Source: CAYNEO01 sp964396245 (GTDB taxonomy: Bacteria > Zixibacteria > MSB-5A5 > GN15 > FEB-12). Taken from it: a stretch of DNA of 64,000 bases. The position numbers and the translations under genes were made by a program. The notes beneath the pieces are model-generated. The model saw nothing but the letters and a program-made list of their open reading frames with translations. It did not search any database and was not told the DNA's origin. The DNA lies in contig CAYNEO010000002.1 of the NCBI GenBank assembly GCA_964396245.1, positions 1 through 64,000 on the forward strand, written 5' to 3'. Of this stretch, positions 8,196-16,905 are shown in pieces (the stretch's first letter is position 1; each line of letters opens with the position of its first letter).

Positions 8196-10271
8196 GTGAC
8201 ACAAGCGATGAAGTCCAAAGGCAGGCATATATCGGCATCGGCGGTCTTTGTTCTCGGCACGGCCGTCGTGATGCTGTTGTTTTCGGAGTTGTGGCGGCTG
8301 ATTCTGCTGCTTCGGGCCGCCGAGATGGCGCATAATGTACCCGCGACGACACTTCTGGAGTCATTTCTGATCGGGGCACGGTTTGATTTCAGGGTGATCA
8401 GCATTCTCCTCCTGCCGGTCTTTCTCATCGGCACGATTCCAGCTTTCGATATTTCCGGCAACCGGTTGGTGCGCAAGGCAGTCCTGATTTTGATCTCGCT
8501 ATTCGCGGCTGTAGTGTTCTTCCTGCATCTGGTCGATATCGAATTCTTCAAGTTTTTCAACACCCGACTGAACGGCTCGGTGCTGTTGTGGAGTGACACT
8601 CCGGGAGATGTCGTGTCGATGATATGGGCGTGGTATCCCGTGATATGGTATCTTCTGCTGTACCTGGTTGTGCTGGGACTGTTTATCCTGGCCGAGACAC
8701 GATTGATGCGAAAAACGGTGGAATTCACCGGCCAAATCCGCTGGTGGGTAACATTGGTTTATGTGCCGGTGGTTTTGCTGATATTTGCGCTCGGGGCGAC
8801 CGGGCGGATATACCAGACGGCGCCGATGCGCTGGGGTCTGGCCTATTTCTCCGAATACGACTTTGCCAATCAGCTGACACTCAATCCGGTGTATATTTTT
8901 GCACGCGACGTATTCTACGACGCTCACAAGCGGCAGCATATCGAGGAACTCGTCACAAAAATGTCTCAGCCGGGCGCGGAAGAAACGGTTCGGCGGATGC
9001 TGGCTGCCCCCGACCCGGATTCATCGGCTTTGGTATCCACTTCGTCTCAAAGTGCACTCGCGCCCCATCGTCGGATGATGCGCGGGCGGCATTTTTCGCC
9101 GCCAAACGAGGATCCGCCGAATGTGATACTCATTATCATGGAGTCGTTCGCCTCGACCAAGATAGATTGTCTTCGGAGCCAGTATCCCTACGTGCTGACG
9201 CCGGGTTTTGATTCGCTGGCAAGCAGGGGGATACTGTTCACCAACTTCTATTCAGCCGGGACACATACATGCAGCGGGCTTTTCAATACGCTGACGGGAA
9301 GTCCGCATCTGTTCGGCAAGGTGTTGATGAAGCAGGTGCCGGGTCACGGGACATATCGCGGTCTTCCAGCGATACTCCGGGCCAACGGATACCATACCCT
9401 GTTCTTCACGACGCAGGACCCGCAGTTTGACAACATGCAGGGGTTTGTGCGGGCCAACGGTGTAGAAGAAGTCTATTCGGTCTTCGATTACACGGGCGCG
9501 AAGCAACTGAGCTGGCTGGGAGTTCCCGACCACGTCATGTTCGACTATGCGTACGACAGACTCAAGCGGACGGCGGCCACCAGAGGGAGGTTCTTTGCCA
9601 CACTGCTTACCGGTTCCAATCACGGCCCGTGGCTTTACCCCGACGTACCTTTCGAGCGGATTCCTGATTCCGAGCCGCGCCATGAAGAATTCAACTCCCT
9701 GAAATATTCTGACTGGGCGCTGGCGCGGTTCGTGAACATGGTTGCGAGCGACAGTGCGTTTCGAAACACGCTCTTCGTCGTTACGGCAGACAACGGTTAT
9801 ATGTACGATGTCACGACGGACCTTGACCTGTCGATCCTGGAAATCCCGCTGCTTCTTTACAATACCGACTGGCATTGGCAGCAGGGAATAGTAAATGACC
9901 GGCTCGGCTGCCAGCTCGATATTCTTGCGACTGTCATGGGAGAGGTTCGGCTGGATTACGACGACTATTCGTTCGGTGTCGATCTGCTGGACACAACAGC
10001 AGACGTCGAGGACTTTGTGTTCGCGACGAGGTGGCATGAAGTAGGATATATTCAAGACGGTTATTACTTCATCATGCGCCTTAACGGGGGGCCGGAGTCG
10101 CTGTTCAAGCTTGATAACAAAGCTCTTGATCTGTCCGATTCGCTTCCGGATTTGAAGGATGAATACCGGCGGCGGGCGGCCGCAGTCTATGAGACCGCGT
10201 ACAGGAATTTCCAGCGGGCGCTGGGAGACTACCGGAAACCGGGGCAGCTGTTGACCGGGGTCGGGCACTAG
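8196..10271 (+). CDS. LtaS/MdoB-like sulfatase-fold phosphoglycerol transferase
   Basis: Inner-membrane protein of 691 residues. About five N-terminal membrane helices (~15-200) are followed by an extracytoplasmic sulfatase-fold domain (~305-600). Family members move phosphoglycerol or phosphoethanolamine groups to glycans or polymers. Visible active-site features are NVILIIMESF (E316), a catalytic Thr in AGTHTCSG (T356 or T358), SNHGPW (H476) and VVTADNG (D532). The residue after D532 is Asn533 where the family normally has a metal-binding His (see findings). The start is a GTG at 8196; the ATG at 8208 is an alternative, and neither has a clear ribosome site. The acceptor is unknown; periplasmic glucan or a lipid is possible in a diderm. 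Confidence 0.8.
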   Translation: MTQAMKSKGRHISASAVFVLGTAVVMLLFSELWRLILLLRAAEMAHNVPATTLLESFLIGARFDFRVISILLLPVFLIGTIPAFDISGNRLVRKAVLILISLFAAVVFFLHLVDIEFFKFFNTRLNGSVLLWSDTPGDVVSMIWAWYPVIWYLLLYLVVLGLFILAETRLMRKTVEFTGQIRWWVTLVYVPVVLLIFALGATGRIYQTAPMRWGLAYFSEYDFANQLTLNPVYIFARDVFYDAHKRQHIEELVTKMSQPGAEETVRRMLAAPDPDSSALVSTSSQSALAPHRRMMRGRHFSPPNEDPPNVILIIMESFASTKIDCLRSQYPYVLTPGFDSLASRGILFTNFYSAGTHTCSGLFNTLTGSPHLFGKVLMKQVPGHGTYRGLPAILRANGYHTLFFTTQDPQFDNMQGFVRANGVEEVYSVFDYTGAKQLSWLGVPDHVMFDYAYDRLKRTAATRGRFFATLLTGSNHGPWLYPDVPFERIPDSEPRHEEFNSLKYSDWALARFVNMVASDSAFRNTLFVVTADNGYMYDVTTDLDLSILEIPLLLYNTDWHWQQGIVNDRLGCQLDILATVMGEVRLDYDDYSFGVDLLDTTADVEDFVFATRWHEVGYIQDGYYFIMRLNGGPESLFKLDNKALDLSDSLPDLKDEYRRRAAAVYETAYRNFQRALGDYRKPGQLLTGVGH

Positions 10272-10289
10272 TTCCCGGGAGGCATCGGA

Positions 10290-11003
10290 CTATTTCTTGC
10301 CGGCGCGTCGCGCGATGCTTTCCATCATATCCGTCTGAAGCATCTGTATTTCCAGCAGGCGATTCCAGGAGTGATACAACAGCTGATCCAGCTTGATATG
10401 AAGCTGGCGAATCTCGATTTCGGCTTTCAGGTTGACCTGGTAGTCATTCTCCGCCCGTAGCCGGTCCCGGTCCTCTTGTCTGTTCTGGCTCATCATGATG
10501 ATGGGCGCCTGGACGGCGGCCAGACAGGAAAGCACGAGGTTAAGCAAGATGAACGGATACGGGTCGAACGGGCGGGCAACCAGAACAAACGTGTTCAAGG
10601 CGATCCAGAAGAGGAGTATACCCGAGAAGATACCGAGAAAACGCCAGCTGCCGCCGAATTCCGCCATTTTGTCTGCAAGACGCTCACCGGGGGTCAGTCT
10701 GCGATCAAACTGAGTGTTGACATCGCGGGCGAGGACGTCATGTTCTTTCAGGCTTTTGATGACGGCATCCTCAACGGACGAAAGGTCGCCGCGCTGTTCT
10801 TCAAGGACATCTTCAAAGTACTCACTTCGGAACTTGCTGAGACACGAGAGACATATTGTGTGCCCCGAATCCCAATCGATATGCTGTTTTTTGATCAGAT
10901 CTGCAATTGGTCCGTACACGAGTTCCGCCGGCGTGCCGACAGTTACCGGTTTGGTCTGACCACATACGGCGCAGACGAACGTTCTCGAGTGCTTGTGACT
11001 CAT
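10290..11003 (-). CDS. DUF1003 membrane protein with N-terminal zinc-ribbon
   Basis: A 237-residue protein. The N-terminus carries a CAVCGQ...CLSCLSKF pattern, suggesting a treble-clef or zinc ribbon. The DUF1003 region follows, with two membrane helices (~120-140 and ~148-168) and the PYPFILLNLVLSCLAAVQAP signature, then the hydrophilic QNRQEDRDRLRAENDYQVNLK stretch (written here in its family-typical order) and a helical tail. Function is not known; homologues are common single-gene membrane proteins. It converges with the LtaS-like gene. Confidence 0.85.
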   Translation of the reverse strand: MSHKHSRTFVCAVCGQTKPVTVGTPAELVYGPIADLIKKQHIDWDSGHTICLSCLSKFRSEYFEDVLEEQRGDLSSVEDAVIKSLKEHDVLARDVNTQFDRRLTPGERLADKMAEFGGSWRFLGIFSGILLFWIALNTFVLVARPFDPYPFILLNLVLSCLAAVQAPIIMMSQNRQEDRDRLRAENDYQVNLKAEIEIRQLHIKLDQLLYHSWNRLLEIQMLQTDMMESIARRAGKK

Positions 11004-11163
11004 GGAAACTCAGGCCTTTCGGTTCAAGCGGGCATCGGAATAGATTTTCCTGTATGCCCTCGGGTTCTTTTCAGGAGAATGTAGCGTACTGTAAGAAGGC
11101 TCACAAGAACATTAAGTCGAGCAAGCCGGGGACGTGCGCGGCCGGCGGGCCAACCCCGGAATC

Positions 11164-12033
11164 TTACCGGGTACCGGACGACAGAGCGAGTACAGCATGC
11201 GCCTTGATTTCCTGCTTTTTCGGCCGGCTCATCGTGGGGCCGCCGGGCGGGTGTCCGCCCATACCGCCCACAGGTGGACCCATCCCGATGTCTATACCGC
11301 CGCCGGGACCGCCTTCGAAGCCGCCACGTTCTCGCCCGGGCATATCGGAACGGTCAAACCCTCCCCATTCGGCCACGAGAGCGATTTCCTGTCCCGGGGA
11401 GGCATCCAGGCCATAGTAACGCACGATACTTTTTTGAAGAGGGATTTTGAATTCGTAGGTAAAGACGCCCCTGGACATACCGAAGGCCGCAGCGGGACCG
11501 TTGATACCGTCGGGCGGAATCGGCATCTCGACAATCCGGTCGTGCACCATGCAGGTGAATATCCGGGAGGAGTCGAACTCTCTATTGGCGAATCTGAAGT
11601 CGCCCATACGTTCCATGTCTCGCTCTCCGGGGCGGCGTCGATCAATGGAGTCAGGCGGCGCGAGTTTGGATGGGTCGGGGCCACCGCAATATGTGATTTG
11701 AAAATACGGGGCCTCTAACCCTTTTGGCGTCAACTGGATAGTCAGACCGCTCATTCGGATCATCCCGGCCCACCGGCGGTCGGTAAATCTAACCAGGAGA
11801 TAGAGATTTGTCGAGTCGTTGGCCAACCCGACGCGTGCGCTGTTGTCCTTGTCGCCCACCGTGTTGAGGACGATGCCGGACCAATCGTCGGCATTGCCGT
11901 CGACCTGTATTGGCCCCGGCGCCCAAACAGTGGTCAGTTCTTTTGATTTGCAGCAGATAAAGAGGGTAATGGAAAGCGCGACAAGGGTCACCGCCAGCCG
12001 GATCATAATTGGCAGTTTAATGGAATTGAACAT
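11164..12033 (-). CDS. Exported CBM9/DOMON-like protein
   Basis: A 289-residue protein with an N-terminal hydrophobic segment followed by VDGNADDW, LANDSTNLYLLVRF and YEFKIPL. These are the characteristic strands of CBM9-like (DOMON superfamily) domains that often sense or bind sugars or haem in the periplasm. The signal ends FICC, which is not a good lipobox, so I call it exported rather than a lipoprotein. A Gly/Pro-rich tail (~245-275) precedes the end. The start at 12033 is preceded by GAGGTG; an upstream ATG at 12054 has none. Confidence 0.7.
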   Translation of the reverse strand: MFNSIKLPIMIRLAVTLVALSITLFICCKSKELTTVWAPGPIQVDGNADDWSGIVLNTVGDKDNSARVGLANDSTNLYLLVRFTDRRWAGMIRMSGLTIQLTPKGLEAPYFQITYCGGPDPSKLAPPDSIDRRRPGERDMERMGDFRFANREFDSSRIFTCMVHDRIVEMPIPPDGINGPAAAFGMSRGVFTYEFKIPLQKSIVRYYGLDASPGQEIALVAEWGGFDRSDMPGRERGGFEGGPGGGIDIGMGPPVGGMGGHPPGGPTMSRPKKQEIKAHAVLALSSGTR

Positions 12034-12217
12034 CGGCACCTCGACTAATAGCATGCACGCAGCCGAACCTTCGGTGACCGGCCTGGCTCACAAATTGTAT
12101 ATAAACAGTAGACCTCGGTATACGGCCAGAAGATTAATAAATTTCCGGCTTTATTGTGCCTCGTTCTCGTCGTACCTTGAAACAGACATCTGCTTTAGCC
12201 CGGATCAGGGAGAACAA

Positions 12218-12631
12218 ATGATCAAATACACTGATTCGCTCGAAAACATCACAACAGATAAGCTTGATGGGTTTTTCGTCGGATGGCCAAATCCGCCGTC
12301 GACAGAGACCCACCTCGAGATCCTGAAGCAATCTTATTTCGCGGTCTTAGCCGTTGATGCGGAAACCGAACGGGTCGTCGGTTTCGTGAACGCAATAAGC
12401 GATGGTCTTCTCTGTGCCTACCTTCCACTCCTGGAGGTCCTGCCGGAATACCGGGGACAGGGAATCGGACAAGAACTTATGAGGCGGATGCTGGCCCGCT
12501 TTGAGGATATGTATATGGTCGACTTGCTGTGCGACCCTGACCTTCAGCCGTTCTATGGGAAGCTCGGAATGAAGCCGGTAAGCGCCATGATGGTGAGAAA
12601 CTTCGAACGCCAATGCGGTCCGAAGGTCTAA
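12218..12631 (+). CDS. GNAT family N-acetyltransferase
   Basis: A 137-residue acetyltransferase. The acetyl-CoA pyrophosphate loop is in VLPEYRGQGIGQELMRRML (Q/RxxGxG/A motif), preceded by the LPLLEV strand. The C-terminal FYGKLGMKP is typical of family members acting on small molecules or amines. ATG 12218 is chosen because AGGGAGA lies just upstream; the frame is open further upstream but without conserved sequence. Substrate unknown. Confidence 0.85.
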   Translation: MIKYTDSLENITTDKLDGFFVGWPNPPSTETHLEILKQSYFAVLAVDAETERVVGFVNAISDGLLCAYLPLLEVLPEYRGQGIGQELMRRMLARFEDMYMVDLLCDPDLQPFYGKLGMKPVSAMMVRNFERQCGPKV

Positions 12632-12726
12632 CATATGTACGAGAGTGCGACGGTCGGTCGATCTCACCGCGGAGAAGCCGCCGAGCGTGAACATAGAATC
12701 AACCCTGACGTTACAGGATTACGGCT

Positions 12727-13629
12727 ATGATAACCGGTATACATTTCTTGCTGACATATACGTGTACGTACGAGTGCGATCATTGCTTTCTGTATTGCGG
12801 GCCGCATTCTGAAGGTACTTTCACGGGTGAACAACTTGCCGGCGTGTTCGAGGAAATCTCGCGAATGCCTGAAGTGGATTCGGTGTATTTCGAGGGCGGC
12901 GAAGCATTCCTGTTTTACCCGCTGTTATTGGAGGGAGTTCGGATGGCGCGTGATCTCGATCTGAAGGTCGGGATTGTGACGAACGGTTACTGGGCGACAT
13001 CGGAGAAGGACGCCGAGTTGTGGTTGAAGCCACTGGCAGAGATGGGGATTGCTGACATTAGTATCAGCGACGATGTCTTCCACCACGGTGGCGCCGATGA
13101 GTCACCGGCGCAGAAAGGGATTCGCGCGGCCCGAAAGCTGGGACTTCCGGTGGGCTCGATATGTATCGAGGAGGCCCGGGTGGAAGCCGGCGGCGTCAAA
13201 GGGGAACCGGTAATCGGCGGCGGAGTTCGTCTTCGCGGACGGGCCGCCGAAAAATTGGCCGACGGGCTCCCGACCAGGAACTGGAAACGGTTCGTCAGCT
13301 GTCCCGACGAAGATTTCGAGAACCCGGGCAGAGTTCATATTGATTCATTCGGTAACGTGCATCTCTGTCAGGGACTGATCATGGGGAACATGTGGTCAAC
13401 GCCGCTGTCGAAACTGGTAGAGGATTATGATCCAAAGGCGCATCCGATAGTGGGCCCGTTGCTGGAAGGCGGACCGGCCAGGCTTGCGGAGACCTACCAT
13501 GTGAAAATCGAAGAAGAGTATATCAGCGAATGTCATATGTGTTATCTAGTACGGAAGGCGCTGGTGGAACGATTTCCCAGGTACCTGGCGCCCCGCCAGG
13601 TCTACGGGCTGGATGATGAACAAACCTGA
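12727..13629 (+). CDS. Radical SAM protein
   Basis: A 300-residue radical SAM enzyme. The cluster motif is CTYECDHC (C13, C17, C20), followed by FEGGEAFLFYP (the SAM-binding GGE) and VTNGYWA. The C-terminal half contains further cysteines (VSCPDED, VHLCQG, ECHMC) in a HIDSFGNVHLCQGLIMGN context. This resembles a SPASM-type end that could hold an auxiliary cluster. No peptide substrate gene or partner is adjacent: the next gene is a DinB protein 16 bases downstream, probably co-transcribed. The reaction is not predictable. Confidence 0.8.
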   Translation: MITGIHFLLTYTCTYECDHCFLYCGPHSEGTFTGEQLAGVFEEISRMPEVDSVYFEGGEAFLFYPLLLEGVRMARDLDLKVGIVTNGYWATSEKDAELWLKPLAEMGIADISISDDVFHHGGADESPAQKGIRAARKLGLPVGSICIEEARVEAGGVKGEPVIGGGVRLRGRAAEKLADGLPTRNWKRFVSCPDEDFENPGRVHIDSFGNVHLCQGLIMGNMWSTPLSKLVEDYDPKAHPIVGPLLEGGPARLAETYHVKIEEEYISECHMCYLVRKALVERFPRYLAPRQVYGLDDEQT

Positions 13630-13645
13630 AGTGTAAGGTGATAGT

Positions 13646-14131
13646 ATGGCTGACAAGACTATTAACGCATTACGTGATCAAGTGCTGAAGTCGCTGAAGG
13701 GCGGCCACGCGCACGTTGAGCTCGATGGTGCGGTCAAAGACTTCCCCGAGAAGAAAATCAACAGCCGGGTAGATAACGTCCCCTACAGCTTCTGGCAGTT
13801 GCTGGAGCATATCAGAATCACGCAGTGGGATATCGTGGAATTTGTCTTGAACCCGAAACACAAGTCTCCGGACTGGCCGGAAGGTTACTGGCCGAAGGAT
13901 TCTGAAAAAGCGACACCGGCGGACTGGAAAAAGAGCATTGCCGGATTCAAGAAAGACAGGAAGCGACTGATTGACCTGGTGGCCGACCCGAAGACGAGCC
14001 TGACCGTCGATCTCCCCCACGCGCCGGGATATACCGTTCTGAGGGAGGCCCTGCTGGTAGTTGACCACACGGCGTACCACATCGGCGAACTCGTCCTCAT
14101 GCGCCGGGCTATTGGCTCCTGGAAAAAGTGA
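13646..14131 (+). CDS. DinB superfamily protein
   Basis: A 161-residue four-helix protein of the DinB/YfiT type. Likely metal-binding histidines are in LLEHIRITQWD and DHTAYHIGELV, and the helix pattern YSFWQLLEHI is typical. Such proteins include thiol S-transferases and metal-dependent hydrolases. AAGGTGA precedes the ATG. It lies 16 bases after the radical SAM gene, suggesting a two-gene unit. Confidence 0.8.
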   Translation: MADKTINALRDQVLKSLKGGHAHVELDGAVKDFPEKKINSRVDNVPYSFWQLLEHIRITQWDIVEFVLNPKHKSPDWPEGYWPKDSEKATPADWKKSIAGFKKDRKRLIDLVADPKTSLTVDLPHAPGYTVLREALLVVDHTAYHIGELVLMRRAIGSWKK

Positions 14132-14297
14132 CGTCTCCAATTTAACGTAACATCGACTCACCCGCAAAGTCGTTCAGCGGCATATCTCCTCTCTGCCTGT
14201 CAGTGGAACATCTACGTCTGCTCTTCGGTTACAAAGGGACAACGAGGGCCGTTTTTTTAGCATCAGACATTACCAATACCACAACGGAGGCAGGCAC

Positions 14298-14750
14298 ATG
14301 ACAGGCAGGAATGTTTACATCATGANNNNNNNNNNNNNNNNNNNNNNNNNNNNNNNNNNNNNNNNNNNNNNNNNNNNNNNNNNNNNNNNNNNNNNNNNNN
14401 NNNNNNNNNNNNNNNNNNNNNNNNNGGACCGTGGGCTGGTTGTTGTCGGATTTCCGGCCAACAACTTTGGAGGTCAGGAACCGGGGACTAACGAGGAAAT
14501 ACTGAATTTCTGTACTACGAAATTCGATGTGACATTTCCCATGATGTCAAAGGTCAGCGTGAAAGGCAAAGACAAACATCCGCTGTTCGTCTACCTGACC
14601 GAACAATCGTCTCTCCCGGGCGAGATTCAATGGAATTTCTCCAAGTTTCTCCTGGACAAGAATGGCCGGCTCGTAGCGCGTTATCCGTCGAAGGTCACGC
14701 CCTTGGACAGCGAGCTGGTTTCAACGGTTGAAGATCTCCTCAGCAGGTAA
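14298..14750 (+). CDS. Glutathione peroxidase family protein, broken by assembly gap
   Basis: The part after the gap matches the GPx family: FPANNFGGQEPGTNEEI (canonical FPxNxFGxQEPG), FPMMSKVSVKG, and the Trp-Asn pair in IQWNFSKFLLDKNG. The part before the gap has only MTGRNVYIM, which may be the start of a signal peptide. The N-run hides the catalytic Cys/Sec segment. Because the gap length is a placeholder, true length and frame continuity are unknown; GPx proteins are usually 160-190 residues. Likely role: reduction of peroxides with thiols, probably thioredoxin. Confidence 0.75.
   Translation: MTGRNVYIMXXXXXXXXXXXXXXXXXXXXXXXXXXXXXXXXXXDRGLVVVGFPANNFGGQEPGTNEEILNFCTTKFDVTFPMMSKVSVKGKDKHPLFVYLTEQSSLPGEIQWNFSKFLLDKNGRLVARYPSKVTPLDSELVSTVEDLLSR
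14326..14425. other. Assembly gap of 100 N
   Basis: Exactly 100 undetermined bases, the conventional placeholder for a scaffold join of unknown size. It interrupts the GPx gene. Confidence 0.99.
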
Positions 14751-14852
14751 TCGAGATTCCTGCACCGGCGTCAATCGTTGCGGTCAACAGCTTGACGCCC
14801 TGAGCCCGGGCAGGGGATAACCGATAACCATAAATTTTTGGGAGACGGAGTC

Positions 14853-15872
14853 ATGGCTAAAATGAAAGCTGTACAGATAGGTAAAGCGGGGGGTGATTTT
14901 GAACTGGTTGAACGGGAAATCCCGGCACCGGGGCCCGGCCAGGTTTTGCTGAAGGTCGAGGCTTGCGGAGTATGCCACAGCGATATGTTCACCAAAGAAG
15001 GCTTATATCCGGGCATCGAATTCCCCCGCGTACCGGGTCACGAAGTAGTCGGCCGAATCAAGAAGGTGGGCAAGAACGTGAAAGCCTGGAAAGTCGGCCA
15101 GCGCGTCGGGTCGGGATGGCACGGCGGACACTGCTTCGTATGCGGCCCGTGTCGCCGCGGGGATTTCATCAACTGCCGGAACATGTCGATCAACGGGGTT
15201 ACGCACGATGGCGGGTATGCTGACTACATGGTTGCCAACCAGGAAGCACTGGCGCTTATACCGGCCAGCGTGAGTTCGATGGATGCCGCGCCGTTGTTGT
15301 GCGCCGGGATTACGACCTATAACGCATTGAGGAACGCGGATGCGCGACCGGGCGACCTCGTAGCTATCCTCGGAATCGGCGGTCTGGGACATCTGGCGGT
15401 TCAATTTGCTCATAAGATGGGATTCCGTACAATCGCTATCTCGCAGGGGAAGGAAAAAGAAGGTTTGTCATTGAAACTGGGCGCTGACACGTACATCGAC
15501 GCCTCGGAAGAAGATCCGGCTGAAGCGCTTGCAGAACTCGGCGGCGCAAAAGTGATTTTGGCTACAGCGCCGAGCAGCAAGGCTATCACCGGTGTGATTG
15601 ATGGTCTGGCGGAGAACGGCGTGTTGTTGGTCGAGGGAAATGACAAGGATCCGATCCAGGTGGTTCCGCGACAGCTGATCGCGGGAAGGCGATCAATCAA
15701 GGGTTGGGCCAGCGGACATGCTGCTGATTCGGAGGATACGCTGAATTTTAGCGCCCTGACAGAAATCCGACCCCTGATCGAGACTTTTCCCCTCGAAAAA
15801 GCTGCTGAGGCTTACGAGAAGATGATGAATAATGAAGTTCGGTTCCGTTCGGTGTTGGTAATGGGCGAATGA
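14853..15872 (+). CDS. Zinc-dependent alcohol dehydrogenase
   Basis: A 339-residue medium-chain dehydrogenase. Catalytic zinc ligands lie in CGVCHSD and GHEVVG, and the structural zinc site is C-x2-C-x2-C-x7-C within HCFVCGPCRRGDFINC. The NAD(P) Rossmann motif is ILGIGGLGHLAVQFA. It oxidises alcohols or reduces aldehydes. The start at ATG 14853 follows GGAGACGGAG; the frame extends to a TTG at 14838 that I reject. Substrate not determinable. Confidence 0.9.
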   Translation: MAKMKAVQIGKAGGDFELVEREIPAPGPGQVLLKVEACGVCHSDMFTKEGLYPGIEFPRVPGHEVVGRIKKVGKNVKAWKVGQRVGSGWHGGHCFVCGPCRRGDFINCRNMSINGVTHDGGYADYMVANQEALALIPASVSSMDAAPLLCAGITTYNALRNADARPGDLVAILGIGGLGHLAVQFAHKMGFRTIAISQGKEKEGLSLKLGADTYIDASEEDPAEALAELGGAKVILATAPSSKAITGVIDGLAENGVLLVEGNDKDPIQVVPRQLIAGRRSIKGWASGHAADSEDTLNFSALTEIRPLIETFPLEKAAEAYEKMMNNEVRFRSVLVMGE

Positions 15873-16177
15873 GCCTTGACCGGTCGACGAGTCAAAACTG
15901 ATTTTTCTGCATCTCACATTCTTGAATTCTGTCAGTTGCCGCAGACCGGATTGTTCATTCTAAAGACAATCTTCTCGCGCCAGGCAGTCTCCGACTCGCC
16001 GTAATTGCCTGCCGGACAAATAGTTATTGGATCGCAAAGGACCTGTCCGGGTCAACCGGTGCGACGATAAGCCAGGAAATTCTCAACATCGGGGAGGAAT
16101 CCGCCGATCCCGATGGTATTGAGGACATTACCGTGTAGTCGCGGTTCACTCGACTCATCTAAAAGTGGAGGTCACCC
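15873..16177. other. 305-bp intergenic region
   Basis: No complete gene seen. A + strand frame without start codon, ending at the TAG near 16138, stays open for about 70 codons. It could be the remnant of a gene tail but has no ribosome site. No clear promoter or terminator. Confidence 0.35.
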
Positions 16178-16819
16178 ATGCGCGTTATGTTGGTTTTCCT
16201 GGCGGCCCTGTTCATGTTTGTCGCCTTCCTCCCGGCGGATACGTCGGCCGGAGTCTCGTTCGGCGTTTCTGCCGATGAAGACGGCCTGAAGAGTTTCTAC
16301 CTGGCGATCGGTGAGCACTTTCAGGCGCCGCAGGAAGAAGTGATACTGGTCAGGCAGAAGAGAATTCCGGACGAAGAGCTTCCGGTCGTGTATTTTCTGG
16401 CTCGTCGCGCCGATGTCAAACCCCGGGCAATTATTGATCTGCGTCTTGGCGGCAAGTCCTGGATGGACATTACGCTGAAGTACGGCCTGACGGCTGAAAT
16501 CTACTATGTGGAATTGAAAGAGGCGTCCGGCCCGCCCTACGGCAAGGCGTACGGACATTACAAGCACAAGAATAGAAAGCAATGGGGAGAGATTCGACTC
16601 GCCGACGATGATATCGTCAATTTCGTAAACCTGAAGTTCATCTCAAATCATTACGGTTACTCGCCCGACGAGGTCGCCCGTATGAGGGAAAACGGGTCGA
16701 ACTTCGTGACGATCAACAGCAAGGTGAAGAAAGAAAAGGCGGCGAAGGCGAAGAATAAGCAGTTGGCAAAAGAAGACGACAAGTCGCACAAGGGCAAGGG
16801 TAAAGACAAGAAAAAGTGA
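16178..16819 (+). CDS. Secreted protein of unknown function with Lys-rich tail
   Basis: A 213-residue protein with a clear signal peptide (MRVMLVFLAALFMFVAFLPADTSAG, cleaved about residue 24; shown here only as a landmark). The middle has helical segments (LGGKSWMDITLKYGLTAEIYY). The last ~35 residues are almost entirely Lys, Ala, Asp and Gly, a likely disordered basic tail. GGAGG is 7 bases before the ATG. A strong terminator follows at once. No family recognised. Confidence 0.75.
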   Translation: MRVMLVFLAALFMFVAFLPADTSAGVSFGVSADEDGLKSFYLAIGEHFQAPQEEVILVRQKRIPDEELPVVYFLARRADVKPRAIIDLRLGGKSWMDITLKYGLTAEIYYVELKEASGPPYGKAYGHYKHKNRKQWGEIRLADDDIVNFVNLKFISNHYGYSPDEVARMRENGSNFVTINSKVKKEKAAKAKNKQLAKEDDKSHKGKGKDKKK

Positions 16820-16854
16820 CATATCAAGCGGGGCTTGAAGGACTTTCTGACAGG

Positions 16855-16884
16855 CGGCCGTTCGAAGTACCGAACGGCCGTTTT
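16855..16884 (+). terminator. Rho-independent terminator
   Basis: Perfect 10-bp stem CGGCCGTTCG/CGAACGGCCG with a 6-base loop, followed by TTTTC, 36 bases after the stop of the gene at 16178. Confidence 0.85.
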
Positions 16885-16905
16885 CATTTGCCCTTCCCGA
16901 GCCAG

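Noticed and set aside
9252..10268. 338-codon - strand frame opposite the LtaS-like gene
   Set aside because: Shadow of the sulfatase-fold domain; composition is Arg/Pro-rich without motif.
15930..16140. About 70 open codons ending at TAG near 16138
   Set aside because: No start codon with a ribosome site and no recognised domain; open frames of this length are expected by chance at this GC. Mentioned only under the intergenic entry.
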